Shown piece after piece: positions 36,250 to 49,586 of a DNA stretch of 64,000 nucleotides. The stretch comes from Gossypium raimondii. Taxonomy: Eukaryota; Streptophyta; Magnoliopsida; Malvales; Malvaceae. The notes beneath the pieces are model-generated. The model worked only from the letters and a program-made list of their open reading frames with translations, ran no database searches and was not told where the DNA came from. Location of the stretch: assembly GCF_025698545.1 (NCBI RefSeq), contig NC_068569.1, forward strand, positions 23,064,001-23,128,000. The letters run 5' to 3'. Positions within the stretch are counted from its first letter, which is position 1. Each line of letters begins with the position of its first letter. Made by a program: the position numbers and the translations under genes.

Positions 36250-37219
36250 GCCAAGCTTGCTCGCTTAGTATTAATTAAGTTGAAGATGGTGAGGAGTGAA
36301 GAACTACTTTTCGTGCTCATAATATGAAACTAAGCAACTTGCATTGAAGAACACATGTTATGTTGTTTCATTCTTCTTTGCTTTTCTTTTAAAATTTTTA
36401 GGGATTATTTCATCTAGTTCTTTCTTCACCGATGGTTACAAACCTGATTTTTTAGGTTAATATTGCTACACCTCTCAACAATATTGTTTTTAAGATTTGA
36501 ATTTACGTTTTTAAAAAAAATATAATATATTTTACCATTTTACCATTTCACCTAATCATTTATTAATTTAATTTAATTATTATTAATCTATATCAGCTTT
36601 AATACAATAACAATAACAAGTCATCGGATTAGGGTTTAGCTTAAAATACAAATGAACTTAGACTTAAATGTATACTAATAGAATCACAAACTATTTAATA
36701 TATGATGAAGAAGTCTATTATAAAAATCATGAAAAACTTAAAGAGGAAAAAGAATAAAACGATTAATGTTAATATATCTGTATCAAAGTTTACCATTTTA
36801 TAAAAAGTAATTTCTTTTTGTTAAAATCAACCCTCATCAGAGATATTTTTCAATGAAATATTCGATTAACTATGAAATATACTCCATTCCCGTAATTGAA
36901 CTCCCCTCATAAAATATATCATATTTTTAATATAATTATAATATTAAAAATTATACAAATGCAATAATTTTCGATTAAAAAAATGCAATAATTGTATAAA
37001 ACATAAGCCGGCTGATAATTAAAGAAAAAAGTGTTTGCATAACGGGCTTTTGACGCATCAAGATCCAATATTCAATCATCATCATAAAGCCCACCGGGAA
37101 GCCCAAGAAAGACCGGAGCCGTTAAGTTGCAAAATTACCGGTTAAAATAAATAAATAAAGATCTCGACATTTCCGCCAACCATTCCCTGTTTTGTCGGAT
37201 CCTTGAATCTTCCGAAGAA
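36250..37219. other. Intergenic AT-rich DNA
   Basis: 3' flank of the OVATE gene and 5' flank of the OEP24-like gene. It has no gene or clear repeat. The last ~180 bp are less AT-rich and are likely the 5' leader of the next gene. Confidence 0.5.
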
Positions 37220-39159
37220 ATGAATGCGTCTCTGAGAGGAAGACATTCAAACTGTAAGAGCACTGCCGCCGATTATGCAGCCGTCAACGCCGGCGATGTC
37301 AAACTACGCGCCTCCATGACTGACGCCAGGATTGTCAACGGTCCCAGCTTGAACGGTTTAACTTTTGCCATTAAAAAACCCGGTTTCTACCGTTACATCC
37401 CCCAAAAGGCAAGCTTTAATTGAAAAAGAACTTTTCCTTTAAAGAGACTTTTTCAATAAATCACAGACTTGGTTAATTTATTCAACTTTTCGCATTCTTT
37501 TTTGCGGTGGGATTTTGTGTTTCAGTTAATGAACTCATTTAGGTTTGCGAAGAATCCATTGAAGCTAAGTTACGGTCGCAAGAGAGGGGACAAACGGACG
37601 GTGGTCGACGGGGCTCTGGTGTTCGATTCCGGTAGCCAGGTGTCGGCTTCTTACATGGTTGGTACGAGGAACTGTAAGCTCAAGTATAGTTACTTGCATG
37701 GAGGTGTTACGACATTGGAGCCTTGCTATGATTTGGGGAAGAATGTGTGGGATTTCGCAATTTCGAGGAGATTATACGATAATGTTTTTAAGGCGACTTA
37801 TCAGACATGGAGCAAGAATTTGGCTTTGGAGTGGTTGAGAAATCATGTGTTTAATGGGACTTTTAAGGTAACCAAAACTAACTTAGATCATTGTTTCTTT
37901 GACGTGTTTTAATTTAATTTTTGAGTGTTTCATTGCTTAATACAGTGTTTAAATCTGCCATTTATATTAAAAAAAATACTAAAATGATTGACTGGGTTGC
38001 GAAATCGTAGTTTCAGAGGGCATAACTAAATTAAGTTTTCCTAGAATAACTGGTCATATACTCCATTTTCCCGTTTTACTACAATATAGCTACAGAGTTT
38101 TTTAGGAATGAATTGAGTGGTGATGAAGAGAACTATCATGTCACTTGAGGATGGACATTCAAGACTATTATATTTGAACTCTGTTTTGTGCCAGACATAA
38201 GTATGTTCATTTTTTTCCCAACATCACCATCTATTTTGGAGGGTCTATAGAGGATCATATGCTCATGTCATATCCATGTTCGGATACATGTAAGACATGG
38301 GTACTTCAAGAAAAAAAGGCGAGTCAGAGCAACAAAAATTCAAGATGAGTGCAACAACGAAAACTCAAGTAAATGGAAGCCTAAGAAGTTGACATTTTCT
38401 GCAAGAACCTGTTTTTCTACGGCTGCCTGGTGTGGTTCCCAAGGATGTCGAATGTGGTCATTGTAACTCACTGCTGGAAGCTTAAAATGTTGACAAGAGC
38501 TTGAAGCAAAGCAAGGTTTCAATTGCTTGATGTCATTTGTCAGGTCTTTCTTGGATTTGCGTTTTTTTTTTTGTTTGTTTAAGACAAGGGTTATATCATG
38601 TTTCTTTAAGGCATTTGCATTAGTGGTTTGTTGGGAGGCCTACAAATGGCGATACCATCTCTATGCTTGGCCACTTGAACAAATTATTTTCTCGGACTAA
38701 GAGGATTGTAGATGGTCGAATGTGGTATAATGTAAGAAGTGGCTGTATTGTAGAGTGGACCAGCCTTTCTCGAGTTCTATGAGAGTATCCTTTGTGGTGA
38801 TGAGAGACGAGGTTCCAACCATGGTTGCTTTCTTTGCTTGAGAGGCAACTTTAAAATGAAATTTGACTACATGTAATGTAACAATAAAGATGAAAAAGGG
38901 TAAAGCTATATTACTAGGACTTGGATTTTACTGTTAGACCTGTGTATGTCCAATTTTTTCCAAGATTTCCATGTATTTGTTGAAATGATAACATCGTAGT
39001 TCTAACAACTTGTGATGAAATGCTTTTAATCGTTGTCTGAGATAATTTCTAACCATGATCATTTTCTTTTCTTTCCAGATGTCAGCATCCGTCAACCTGG
39101 CTGAAGAATCTAAGGACCCTAAATTTATTGCTGAGACTACTTGGGAATTGGAAATGTGA
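37220..39159 (+). CDS. OEP24: Chloroplast outer envelope pore protein 24-like (OEP24), 3 exons
   Basis: Predicted beta-barrel channel of the plastid outer envelope that passes phosphorylated sugars, ATP and charged solutes. Exons: 37220-37408, 37526-37867, 39079-39159, giving 203 aa. Matches to the family are [90 protein letters not shown] and the C-terminal SASVNLAEE ... TTWELEM. There is no transit peptide, as expected. Intron 1 has a GC donor (AAG|GCAAGC). The best family match would start exon 2 18 nt earlier (TGG GAT TTT GTG TTT CAG encodes WDFVFQ, like the family's DFRFQF), but the base pair before it is GG rather than AG. As spliced here, six residues of a barrel strand are lost. Intron 2 is 1.2 kb. 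Confidence 0.88.
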
Positions 39160-40335
39160 TTTGTTGTAATCTTTATCCATTTGCATTTAGAATCATATAA
39201 AATTTGGAGAAACAGCTTACTGTAAGCTGCTCCGATAGTACCATCTCAATGGACTGATTACCTGCGCAGGGAATGCTCTGTTGTGTACTGTTCACTGTAC
39301 CAAACTTGTAGTACTGTCGTTTATTGATAATGAATTTCAGGTCTCCCTCCTGGCAAGATCTCGGTATTTGTTAGACATTGTTTTCCCTTTAAAGATCCAA
39401 TAAGCTGGTCTTTAAACTAGAAAGATAGATGCACAGAAAGATTCTTTAGTTATAGAAGCAATTTGGTTTCGGCATGTGGAAGTGAAGCTTGAAGACCAAA
39501 GCGAAGCAAGGTAGTTGTTTAAGGCACGCTGAGAACTGACAAGTGAGAACTAGCTTGTTAAATATTTAGCTTTAGAATACACTCGACGTATATTATTATT
39601 TACTCACAGACAGGAGTAAATGTCGGATGTAGTGCCTGAATGGACATGTTCAATTTTTCCTTTTTTCTGTTTTATCCATATACTTGGAGAGTCGGACATG
39701 TCCGAAAATATGTTAGACATGAGTATTTTTTTAAAAGAAATTGTTCATAAATGTCATATTTTTTTATATCTTCTGATATAGAAACACGTAAGATGTTGCT
39801 ATAGAATTTGAGCTTTGCAATGCTTCATGAAAGCAGAAAACAAAGGTGGCCATTGCTGGACCTTCAGGCTGTTTAAAAAGAAAAATTACGAGCCCTTGTA
39901 TCCAATATTCCATGTTTTGTTTTTCCTGGAATCAAATCCTAAGATTAGGGAGGATCAGACTGTATAATCCGAAGATTTATGAGTTAAACAATTCTAACTT
40001 CATCTTCATTGAGTCAAAGAAAGAGATATTAAACACATTTATGGTAAACCTCGGATTGATTTGGGCATATCATAACTGATTAATGAAACACCTTTCCTAA
40101 TAAACAACTGAAAAAATTAAAAGAAAATAATTACAGGATTTTAAATTTGATCCAGAATCCCATATCTTCCTGCCTAACAGACAATATTGCAGTTACAAAA
40201 CTAAATCTCGAGAACTAAAATATGCAATAAATAAGAATGGTTGAACAGGGTTCTTTTATGCATCTGGGCGAAATGGCTAAGGCAAATTCTCTTCTAAGTT
40301 TCTTTGTTCTCGAACAGTGTACCGACTGGTCAGGA
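39160..40335. other. Intergenic region between convergent OEP24 and CSN4 genes
   Basis: It holds the 3' untranslated parts of two converging genes and no other gene. The open frame at 39846-40079 has no recognisable features. Confidence 0.5.
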
Positions 40336-43225
40336 TTAGATGGGAACTTCCATGCCCTTCTTGGCCATGCTATCAAGTATATCGTTAAGAGCTTGACACA
40401 CACCAACTATCTGCAGAAACATAAAGCCAAAGATAAACCGAGACCTTGCAAAGAAAGGGGTGTTGATTGGCCAATAATAAGTCTGTATTAAGAATAAATT
40501 ACCTGTTGATCCCATTGTTGGAGTTCTTCAGTGTCATCTTCAAACTGTATAACAGCTTCCACCTGATGCATAAGATTATTTCTTATTTACATAGCTCCTG
40601 AGAACTCCATTAAAGAAGGAATGAAACAAAATCATGCACTGAGAAATTGAAACCTGGTCGATTGATCCCCTCATTCTATCTTCACAAATCATTCTTGAGG
40701 CTATCTTCTCAGCCTGTAAAGAAATAGAAACCAATTATTTTCCTGTCTTAACCACAATCTATGAGGTTCATGGAGAAAGAAACGACCAGAAAATAAAAAA
40801 CAAGAAAAACAAGTAGCTTTAAAGGTTGCGCTTTTTTTTTTAGTATGTTATTGTTGCTTGAATGTAGAAAAAGGATGCCACGAGTAAATTGCACCTTATG
40901 AGGAGGAATGCCCAGCAAAGTACCCAACTCATCAAAACTATAACAAAGAAAGCAAGAATTTCACTAAAAAAGTTTTCAAATGTAATAGTAAAATAAGATA
41001 AGATGAAAATCTAGTGTTACATTTCTAACCGTATATTTGTGTACAGTTTGCTAGCACTCAGAAGATTATGCTCTATTATGGCACGGTCCAGCACAGTATA
41101 ATTATCAGGAAGCAGTGCTTTCTGTTGGAAAACAAAAGGTTAATCTTGGAGAAATTTACTTTTATTGTAAATGCAAACATCTATGACGGTTGAAAACTTT
41201 TATAACCTGATGTGGTTTCAGTTCTTCAGAAAATGCATCAATTTCAGGTTTTCTTAATATTCTCTCCAAATAAACCTGTTAATTTCATATAAATCCCCAT
41301 CAGAATGGACTTTTAAGGTCATAGAAACGGACAAGAAGACTAGTGCATGTGGAGATGCATGCGTGAGGAAGTGTGCCTGGAATCATGAGAAAGAGAGAAA
41401 GAACCTTTTGTAATATCGGATAAATCTTCAGCTTGGAGCACCGTTCATCCTGAAACAAGTCCCAAACCATTAACATGATTAGAACAAATTACAAACAAAC
41501 TTATCATATTACATTACATCAAGAGAAAGTGCTTACCTTGTAAAGGGTGGCAAGAACACGAGAGCGTTGAGGACCTGCGGCAGCTAATATTGTACATGTT
41601 ACAGCAGCAGATAGAGCTTGCTCCAGTGCATCCTCATCAATTGTTCTGCATGAGGTGAACATTGATTATATTTGTACCATAATTCCTCAAAAATAACCAA
41701 AAATTCAGAAAAGGGGAAATGAGATACAAGCAAATAGATAATTCTACATGGTGCAAAGCATAATGGTTGTAAGACAAGGTGCTTTTGTGCATGTCAATAG
41801 TAAGTGATCTTAAATGGATATAGAAGAAAATCTTTTAAAGGAACAAAATTAACTTCGAATTACATACTCATCTCCTATTTGTCGCTTCTCAATTTGAGAT
41901 ATGTCATAGTATCGGAGTGCTGCTTCCAAGAACTTCCTCTTTAAATCCAAAATCCTTGCGTAACAGACCTGAAAAGAGGGGGTGAAAAAAAAGTAAATTA
42001 ACAAATTACTGGACTTCCAGCTCTAACATTACATAATTGGTCTAAAAACTATGTCATATACCTTGTACTGTAAAATTAATACTTCATGCTGACTGTTGCT
42101 AACCAAAAATGAAGCTTTATTAATAAAAGCTTCTGCGTTAACAGCATCATCATCCTGTAAAATATTCAAGCAATGATTTTAATCATATTTTGTAATTGAT
42201 CTCACATGTCAGCGATAGAATAAGTAACGACATTACTCCATGACATTCTAACACAAACAAACTTGCCTAAATCATGCTAGCATTCAACAAAAGCAATATG
42301 GATAAATAATAGTAATCAATACCTCAAGATATAGACGAGCAATTTGGACACATTTCGACAATCTGAATGTGTCATCAATGATCCTGATAGCCATATCACA
42401 AACATAAAAGTACAGTCAATCAAAAGAAAAGAATATATCCCGCTGCAGCCATCATCAGAAACGGAAAACAGAATTGTACTCTCAGACCTCATTCCAGAGT
42501 CTAAATCAATCCCACTTAGCATCTGCGCTGCCTTTGACCACTGCTGCTCTGACTCATACAACTCGGCAAGTTTCTCTCGGATAATCAATACCTATCCATA
42601 ACTCATACAAAATAAACAGCTTTCCTTAAACAACCATGCATATTCCTTAAACAGGTTATGTTTTGCAAACAAAATTTAACTAAAATAGTAACGGAAGAAA
42701 TATAATTAAGGAATTCAGTAGAGTTTTAAACCCAACTATTTCATCAAAGCAAAGGTTTAGCAATGCGGTATGTAAAGGTACAAAGGAACTTGCAAACGGT
42801 ACAAATTTTCCCTGTAGCTTCCTATAAGGTGCTATCAATCAAATTCAAAAACGAACCTGTTCTTCGAATGAAACTACACGAGGGTGAATCTGATCAAGGA
42901 TGTAATGAGTAATTTCCTTTTGTAACTCTGCCTCCAATCTCCCCAATTCTTGTGTGAACGTTTGTAAAAGCTGCCTTGATACCACCAATGGAACATCATC
43001 CGATAACACTAAAAGAAATTTAATCACCAATAAAAATACGTAAAACTATTAAAAAAAAACCCATGAATTATGCAAAAGGTAGGGAATTTAATTACTATGG
43101 TCGATAAATTTCTTGGCTTGAAGGATATCATTTGATGATAAAACCGTTGATAGAATGTGTTTGTATTGTTCGATTTTTTGCCTCTGGTCTACGATCGCCG
43201 AGGCGTTTGCTAATGCACTCTCCAT
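40336..43225 (-). CDS. CSN4: COP9 signalosome complex subunit 4, 14 exons
   Basis: PCI-domain subunit of the COP9 signalosome, which removes NEDD8 from cullins and controls CRL ubiquitin ligases in light and hormone signalling. Exons (- strand, in order): 43225-43096, 43008-42857, 42591-42488, 42383-42323, 42154-42062, 41968-41868, 41645-41537, 41449-41405, 41275-41207, 41121-41030, 40937-40895, 40713-40654, 40562-40503, 40410-40336. They sum to 1,194 nt, 397 aa plus stop, the usual plant length. It starts [20 protein letters not shown] and contains [51 protein letters not shown], the PCI part with [32 protein letters not shown] and [15 protein letters not shown], and ends [17 protein letters not shown]. 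Every junction has GT-AG ends and keeps the frame. The gene looks intact. Confidence 0.96.
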
Positions 43226-44300
43226 TGGCTCCCGATCGCTGCTTCAAAATCTTCGAAACCCTAAACCCTAAGTTTACTCCTCCGTTTTGTTTTCAGATAT
43301 AACGTGCTCGAATGTTTACTGCTTTATGGTGATTTTCGTTTTGCTCTCTGCTTCCTTTATTTTTCTAATGTAAATTGCTTTCTGATTCTGAGTTCCAGTT
43401 TGGGACGGCGCACTCTTTGTTGGCGTTTAGTATAAGGACTCAATAAATAACAGACACGTCATCACAACAGAATTGCATTTTCATCGATTATTTCGATTTC
43501 CTCGTTCTTCTTTTTCTAGGTTTTTTGGTAAATTGCGCAGTTGGTCACCCAACTATCATAAATTTTCATTCTTACCGAAAAAAAAATTTACAAATTGGGC
43601 ATTGTTGTTAACAACTGTTTTCATTTTAGTCACCTAACTTAATAAGGTTTTTTTTTGGTCACCCCGTTAACTAAATGTTATTGTACACTTGTTTTAGTCA
43701 CCCAATTTCCATTTTAGCCACTAATTTACTTTTTAAAGATTAATTTTATTTTTTTCCAAAAAATTTAGATTTTTACCGGAAATTGAGTTATTCAACTATG
43801 AAGATAAAACCCAAGTTTTTATTTTGCAACTCAATTCTAAAACCCAAATTTTTGCTAAAAAACTAAGAATTTAATTTTAGAAAAGAAAAAATTAAAAGGA
43901 GTGTTATTTAATCACTTAGAAAAATTAATTTTTTACTTTTATTTTTAGGCGATAATGAGTCACATTACCGAAATATCACATCATCACTTTTGAACGAAAT
44001 TCAATTCAAAGATCAAATTAAAAAAATTATCAAGTTCGGAACTAATGTGAACTAAAAAGTGTAAAGACTAAATTTAAAAATTGTTAAATTTAAAAATTAA
44101 ATGTTTTAATTTTTTTAATCAAAACTGCATTCTTCATTGCAAAACATCCTGTAGTTAAGACAACATCCTGTTTTAGTGTATGTAGCAATCCAATTCGTTA
44201 CTTTATTACTTCTCCGTTGTTAAATTTCGAATTCTAACAATGTAATTGTCTTCATTTGTTGAAATCTAATGGAAGATGAAATCAACAAAGAAAATTTTGA
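43226..44300. other. CSN4 upstream region with a MITE-like stretch
   Basis: The first ~150 bp are the CSN4 promoter and 5' leader. From about 43530 to 44110 there is repeat-like sequence with 'ttggtcacccaactat', 'ttttagtcacctaactt' and 'ttttagtcacccaattt', typical of non-autonomous repeats that contain such phrases. The right side has weak complements. Termini are not resolved. Confidence 0.5.
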
Positions 44301-45485
44301 TGAATGAATTGTTTATTATGGCAATCCATATAGATTGAAAAGGTGCAGTACAACGTCAATGATGGAAGATCCAATGTACAAAAACCTTAACCCAAATCTA
44401 TCCCAAATTGTACGGAAGCTCGCCTGAACAGGTCTGCCGTGTTTCACCAGAGACTGGACTCCATGTTGGAGACTTCGATTCAACTCAGGCCTTGAATGCG
44501 GCAGTCGAAAACTGCAGTGAACGTCTCTGCCCTGTCCATGCACTTAACAAGACATGGCTCCTCAAAGGTAAATAACAAACAGATAGCAAAATACAATGCC
44601 CTCCACTAAACACAGTTGATAACTAAGGAACATTAACATCTCCTATTATCAAAGGCCTGCTATGCATAATTACAGGCCAAAGACTCGTATCCATGTTCAA
44701 GACATTGAAGAATTCCGAGATTTAAACTCACCGCATTCATCCATGTTCGAGACTTTTGAAGAACTTGGAGATTCAACACATCGCATTAATGCAGCAGCCG
44801 AGCATCCCAAACCGAAGAAAACCCCTTTTGCATTAGTCCATGCATGCACAGTGACATTTAAATAGCAAAATACTATGCCCTCCACTGAACACAATTAACT
44901 CTCTGGATCTCTAGAAACTGTAAATGAATGGACACCAAAAGCCTGCTTTAAGAACATGTGAGCTCAGCTCCATGCAAAAACATTTTCAAACGAAGAAAAC
45001 AAATATCTTGTGCTGCTTTAAGATCCTTTTTATAATTTTAATTTTTTTGCCAGAAATAATGAATCATGCAATCGGTATACATATGAAGAATCCATATTAG
45101 CTTTTGCAAAACAAACCTGCAGGGAACACGAAAGAGACAATTTAGATTAAAAATGCATAGTTACTATATACGTACAGGTTTTTAAGGGCAAAAAATAAAC
45201 TTCTTGTTAATGTGTATCTTAAGACAAAAACGCCCTCGAGTCGCTTATAGCAGATAATCTGATCTTTGACTAAAGCAATTGCATAAGCACATTCAAATCT
45301 GAATCTACTGGCTGTAATTTCAATGAATAAATAAGTTTTACAATATAACTGCAAATGGCGTCATTTTGGGTTCAATGAGGAAAGTGAAACCATCCCTTTG
45401 ATTTGTCTCTGCATTCATGAAAATACCGGCGCAAACTAAGAAACTCAGATGAGCCATATCATTTCGGAGCAAGGCCAAGAAATTA
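44300..45485. other. LPEAT1 3' flank with local duplications
   Basis: No protein family is recognised in the open frames here. About 44690-44787 is two ~50-bp related units ('atccatgttc(a/g)agac...gaagaa...gagatt(c/t)...cgcatt'). A second pair of related blocks, 'agcaaaatac(a/t)atgccctcc', lies near 44585 and 44865. The area may be part of a long 3' untranslated region or a non-coding transcript. Confidence 0.45.
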
Positions 45486-48400
45486 TCAATCATCTTTCTG
45501 ACGCAAAACACTAGGCATGCTATTATTACCATTGAGTGTAGCAAGATATATTCGCTTCTCAGCCAGTCCAATATCCGATAGTATCAAATTACCCTGCCGG
45601 CAGAAAAATCAAACAGAAAGTAAAAACTCATTTTTAACATCAATGACAATCAAGTAATACAATAAGACTAGATGGTTTTCCTTATGCATATCAGCAACTA
45701 CTTGGCACAAGAAAATTCGTATGGTGCCTCAGGCTAGTGCTTCAGAATTCTAGAACAATCAAAACATGGTATCTGCTAACTGTTAAGAGAGATTTTCTGG
45801 AAGGCCCTAGCTTAGCTTTTACTATAGCAGGTATCTAAGAGGTTCCTACAAACAACATGACCACATTTTGTATCTTTTGAGAAGACAATTTGATCGTATA
45901 TTAGTACCTCACTGGCCATTAATCTTCGGACGTTATTAGCATATAGTTTTGGATCATCCTTCTCTAGTTGCGAGGGGTAGTAGACAGGTAACCATGTGAC
46001 CTCCATGTGATTAACAAATTGACACAGAAGAAAAACCACATGACGCATCTATGAAAAACAATAGAGAACATTAACAGCAGGAGAAAATGTCATACAACAA
46101 CTACACTTGTCATAAAATTTACACACAACAGATACACTTATTAAAATATTTTTCCATTTTCTCTTTTATTTAATCAAGTACATATTGTCTTCGCTCTAGC
46201 ATTTCTTGGCTAAACTTCTCCAATAAAACAAATATGTATATGTATGCACGTGTGTGTATATTGCTTGCTGTAATTTTTATCAAATCTAAGAAACTTCAAA
46301 CTATCATTTGTATATCAGAGTAACTTCGATATCAGCTACAAAAATTAGGGAACAAATAAGACTTATTATCAAATTTGCAATTGCATCTTGAATTTGCATA
46401 AGCAATACTCACCCCTGTTACTGATTCCCAGGCTGGACTAAATCTTTGGTATGGGTACTTCAATATAACAGGCACCACAGGTGCTCTTGCCAAAAAGGCA
46501 CCAGTCTTGAAAGAGATAAGGTAATCCCCATTTGTTGTTGTACCCTCTGTCATCGAGATGAACATGAAGCAAACAACTGTTACTAGTTGGGAATTCATAA
46601 GCATTAGAAATACAGAAGCTTAGGCTACTCTTGGATATCAGCTACAGAGATGCATAAGACCCATAATGTATTTGAGCACGGTATGCAACATTAACTAAAT
46701 AATGTGATAAATGCATATAGTGGATCAAAAAAGATGATTAACCTGGAAAAAGCAGTATCTTTGGAGCATATTCATCCTGGTGAGCTTTACGAACTCTATC
46801 AGTCACAACACCTGAAAAAGCATCCAGTTATGCATTGTAATTTAGACCAATATTAAGTGCTAAAGAACAAGTTTGACATCCATAGTTTTGTACCTGAAAC
46901 ACCTTTAAAGTCCGATGATTTTGACTCCCGCTGAACGTAGACACAACCAAGGCATTTGCTGTAACAAACAAGTCAAAATATCATTCATCACTTCGACTCC
47001 ACCCATTTTGTTTATACAAGGAATACAAGATGAAAAAAATAGAGAAAGATACACGTGGTATGATATAAAACAAAAGAAATATATTTCCAACAAAGCATAT
47101 GCATGCACAACAAACTTTTTGAAAGTATAGATATGTATTCAGAAGTAAATGGGTCACACTAGACAACAATATGTGAAGCAAAGTACAAAAGATTCACCAT
47201 ATATATTTATCGAGCTTGAAAGGCAAAAGGAAAACAACTTATCAGCTTTATATAAAACAAAAAGTCGATAATGACAACCAAATTGAAAAGGGTTTTGCAT
47301 CAAACCATGGGAGAGGTTTAGGCGGTTAAAATAAACTAACCTGATGAGACCAACCAAAGGAATGTTAGCCACTGACCTCTTCAGCAATAAAACACACCCA
47401 AGGATTCCAATTGACAAAACCAAAAAACCAGAAACATGTCAGTTAAACAGTAAAAAAAATTCGGTTATACACCACAATCAAAACCAAAAGAGTTGCTAAG
47501 TATAACAGACTTTAGCAACAAAGCTTGGAAAGGAAGAGGACATGTGATATAAAATATCCAGATATGAAATGTGATTCGATACAATTGCTCCAGGCCGTTG
47601 TTCTGGCTCATCGGGTTGAAGGGTACCCTGTAGAGAAATCAAACACCCAAAAAGATAAATTTCAGGAAAAAAAAATGATCAAACAATTACTTTGTTTGTG
47701 TTAGTGTCAATAAAAGTTTGAGAATTTGCATAATTCAAGTCCCATAGATTCTCTTTAGAGCTACCAAATTGGAGCATGAAACAATGCAATCAGTGCTCAA
47801 TAAGTAAACTTTCTTATGTAAATGCTCATTGGATTGATGGGTACCCTGTAGGGAAATTAAACACCCCAAAACAGAAATTTCAGAAAGAAAGAAAAAAAGA
47901 AAAAAACTGGCGACCAAACAACTACCTTTTTATGTTAATGTTCATTTAAGTTTGGGAGGTGGCATAATTGAAGTCCCATATGTTCTCTCTAAAGGAACCA
48001 CATTGGACCATGAACAATGCAGATGCACTCAATACAGAAAATGTAAAGTTAGAAAAGAAAAAGTTGGCAACTTGGGCATACCGCAGTCTTCGAGTTCTCT
48101 TGGGAATTTTTTGAACCATTATGAGTTTCGTTAATCCGATAAAATCCCACAAGAAAAAGCAACGTCTTCGACAGGAACCGACCGGAGCGGAGAATCACGG
48201 TTCGTCTCCACCCGCCCAAGTGTGCATAATCCTCTTGCCCTTCCCCATGATTAGGGACCGAGAACAAAGTACAAATTCTACAAATCAAGTAATACACGAC
48301 CAAAACAGTCATCACCAATATGGTGCGTAAAGGGAGGAGCGTTACGAATGCTATTCCAAGCTGCAGCTTCTCCATCAATAGGAGCTCCCCACGTCCCATG

Positions 48401-48573
48401 GCACCGTACACGTCGTTGCGAACATAGGCAGCACATTTCTTCTCAAGCTCGAGGACGTTGGAGGCGGATGTGAGGAGTGGGCGGTCGTCTCTGGAGGAGG
48501 CATCGTCGTGTGTCGGGTCGGGTTGTGGGGTCTTAGACGGTTTCGTATTAAAGCCCCTGAGTTCGGACTCCAT
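45486..48573 (-). CDS. LPEAT1: LPEAT1-type lysophospholipid acyltransferase, 8 exons
   Basis: Membrane-bound PlsC-family acyltransferase that re-acylates lysophosphatidylethanolamine and related lysophospholipids in the ER. Exons (- strand): 48573-48082, 47627-47511, 47378-47341, 46958-46894, 46811-46743, 46546-46413, 46048-45908, 45593-45486; 387 aa. Exon 1 encodes MESELRG, a polar lead with DDRPLL, then hydrophobic IAFVTLLPLRTILVMTVLVVYY. The catalytic H-x4-D box is NHISYLD (exon 2). The other blocks are SVANIPLVGL, LGCVYVQRES, LFPEGTTTNGDYL (across exons 5 and 6), VPVILKYPYQRFSPAW, HMEVTWLPVYYPSQLEKDDPKLYANNVRRLM and IGLAEKRIYLATLNG. The start at 48573 was chosen because MESEL opens the family's proteins. 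An in-frame ATG nine codons upstream (48600) is a possible alternative. No frame defect was seen. Confidence 0.94.
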
Positions 48574-49586
48574 GTTGTGGTTGGTGGAGGAAAAGAACAA
48601 CAGTTGTAGGATTTTTTATTCAAAGTGTTTGGATGCGGCAGCCGGCAGCCGTTCGATGGAATGCCGATGAGGCTATGACGTTGACCGTTTTATTTGATTC
48701 ATTCCATTAATTAAGGTGGTGATAGGAAAAGCAAAACCTGATCCACCCACGGATTTACACTGATTTGTTTTTATCGGTTTTAATAGAAAGATTTTTGTAA
48801 AAGAGGGTGGATGCCATGCCATGTTGTTTTTAAAGGGTGGATGCATGCAGGTGGACTAAAGGTAGTTTAATTACATTTCAGATAATTTTATTTCTAGTGA
48901 ACATGAATGCATTAAATATTAGCTCCATTGCCAATATCAACATGCCATTTGTGGTGGATTTTTTAGTGTTATTTTCTTTTGTCGTCTTTTGGGAACAAGA
49001 AAATCAAATAATATCAAAATTACTCTTCGACATTCAGATTCTGATAATGCGTATAAATGCTTTAACCCCACTTTCATGTGCATTTTATATATAATCATTC
49101 ATCCCGACTTACATGTAAATTCATTAATCATTCATTCGGCTTATACCTAAAGTGCATGAAACTGAATATAAAACATTTGCTTAGAAACAAAGATCACACA
49201 TCCATTTAACAATAGAAACCAGTAAATTAATTTCATTCTGTGAGGTTTTTTCCCAAGCCTATAAAAAGCCTAAAAGAAAAATAAAAACATTTCTGTCAAC
49301 CAGCAAAATAGCCGACAGTATCTACAAAGAATTGATTTTGATTCTAAAAAAAACCCAGCTTCCCCTAACAATTCAACCAGGGAATCAAAGAATCAACTGA
49401 CTGGGGAAAAAAAAACAATTGCAGATGAAAATGTAACTCTTCCAATCTTTGGTTTAAGATATTCTGCAATATGTTCTTCTACATCTCACTGTGATAACCT
49501 GTAAGGACAACAGCTTTCGTCTTACTTTTCTTCTGTTTCAGCATACATTTTCACCAACATTCGATTTGTACTCTGCTAGACTTGGT
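48574..49586. other. Intergenic region between LPEAT1 and BZR1
   Basis: LPEAT1 promoter side and BZR1 3' flank. No gene is recognised. The open frame at 48837-49094 is hydrophobic and AT-rich with no family features. The BZR1 3' untranslated region probably occupies roughly 49240-49586. Confidence 0.5.
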
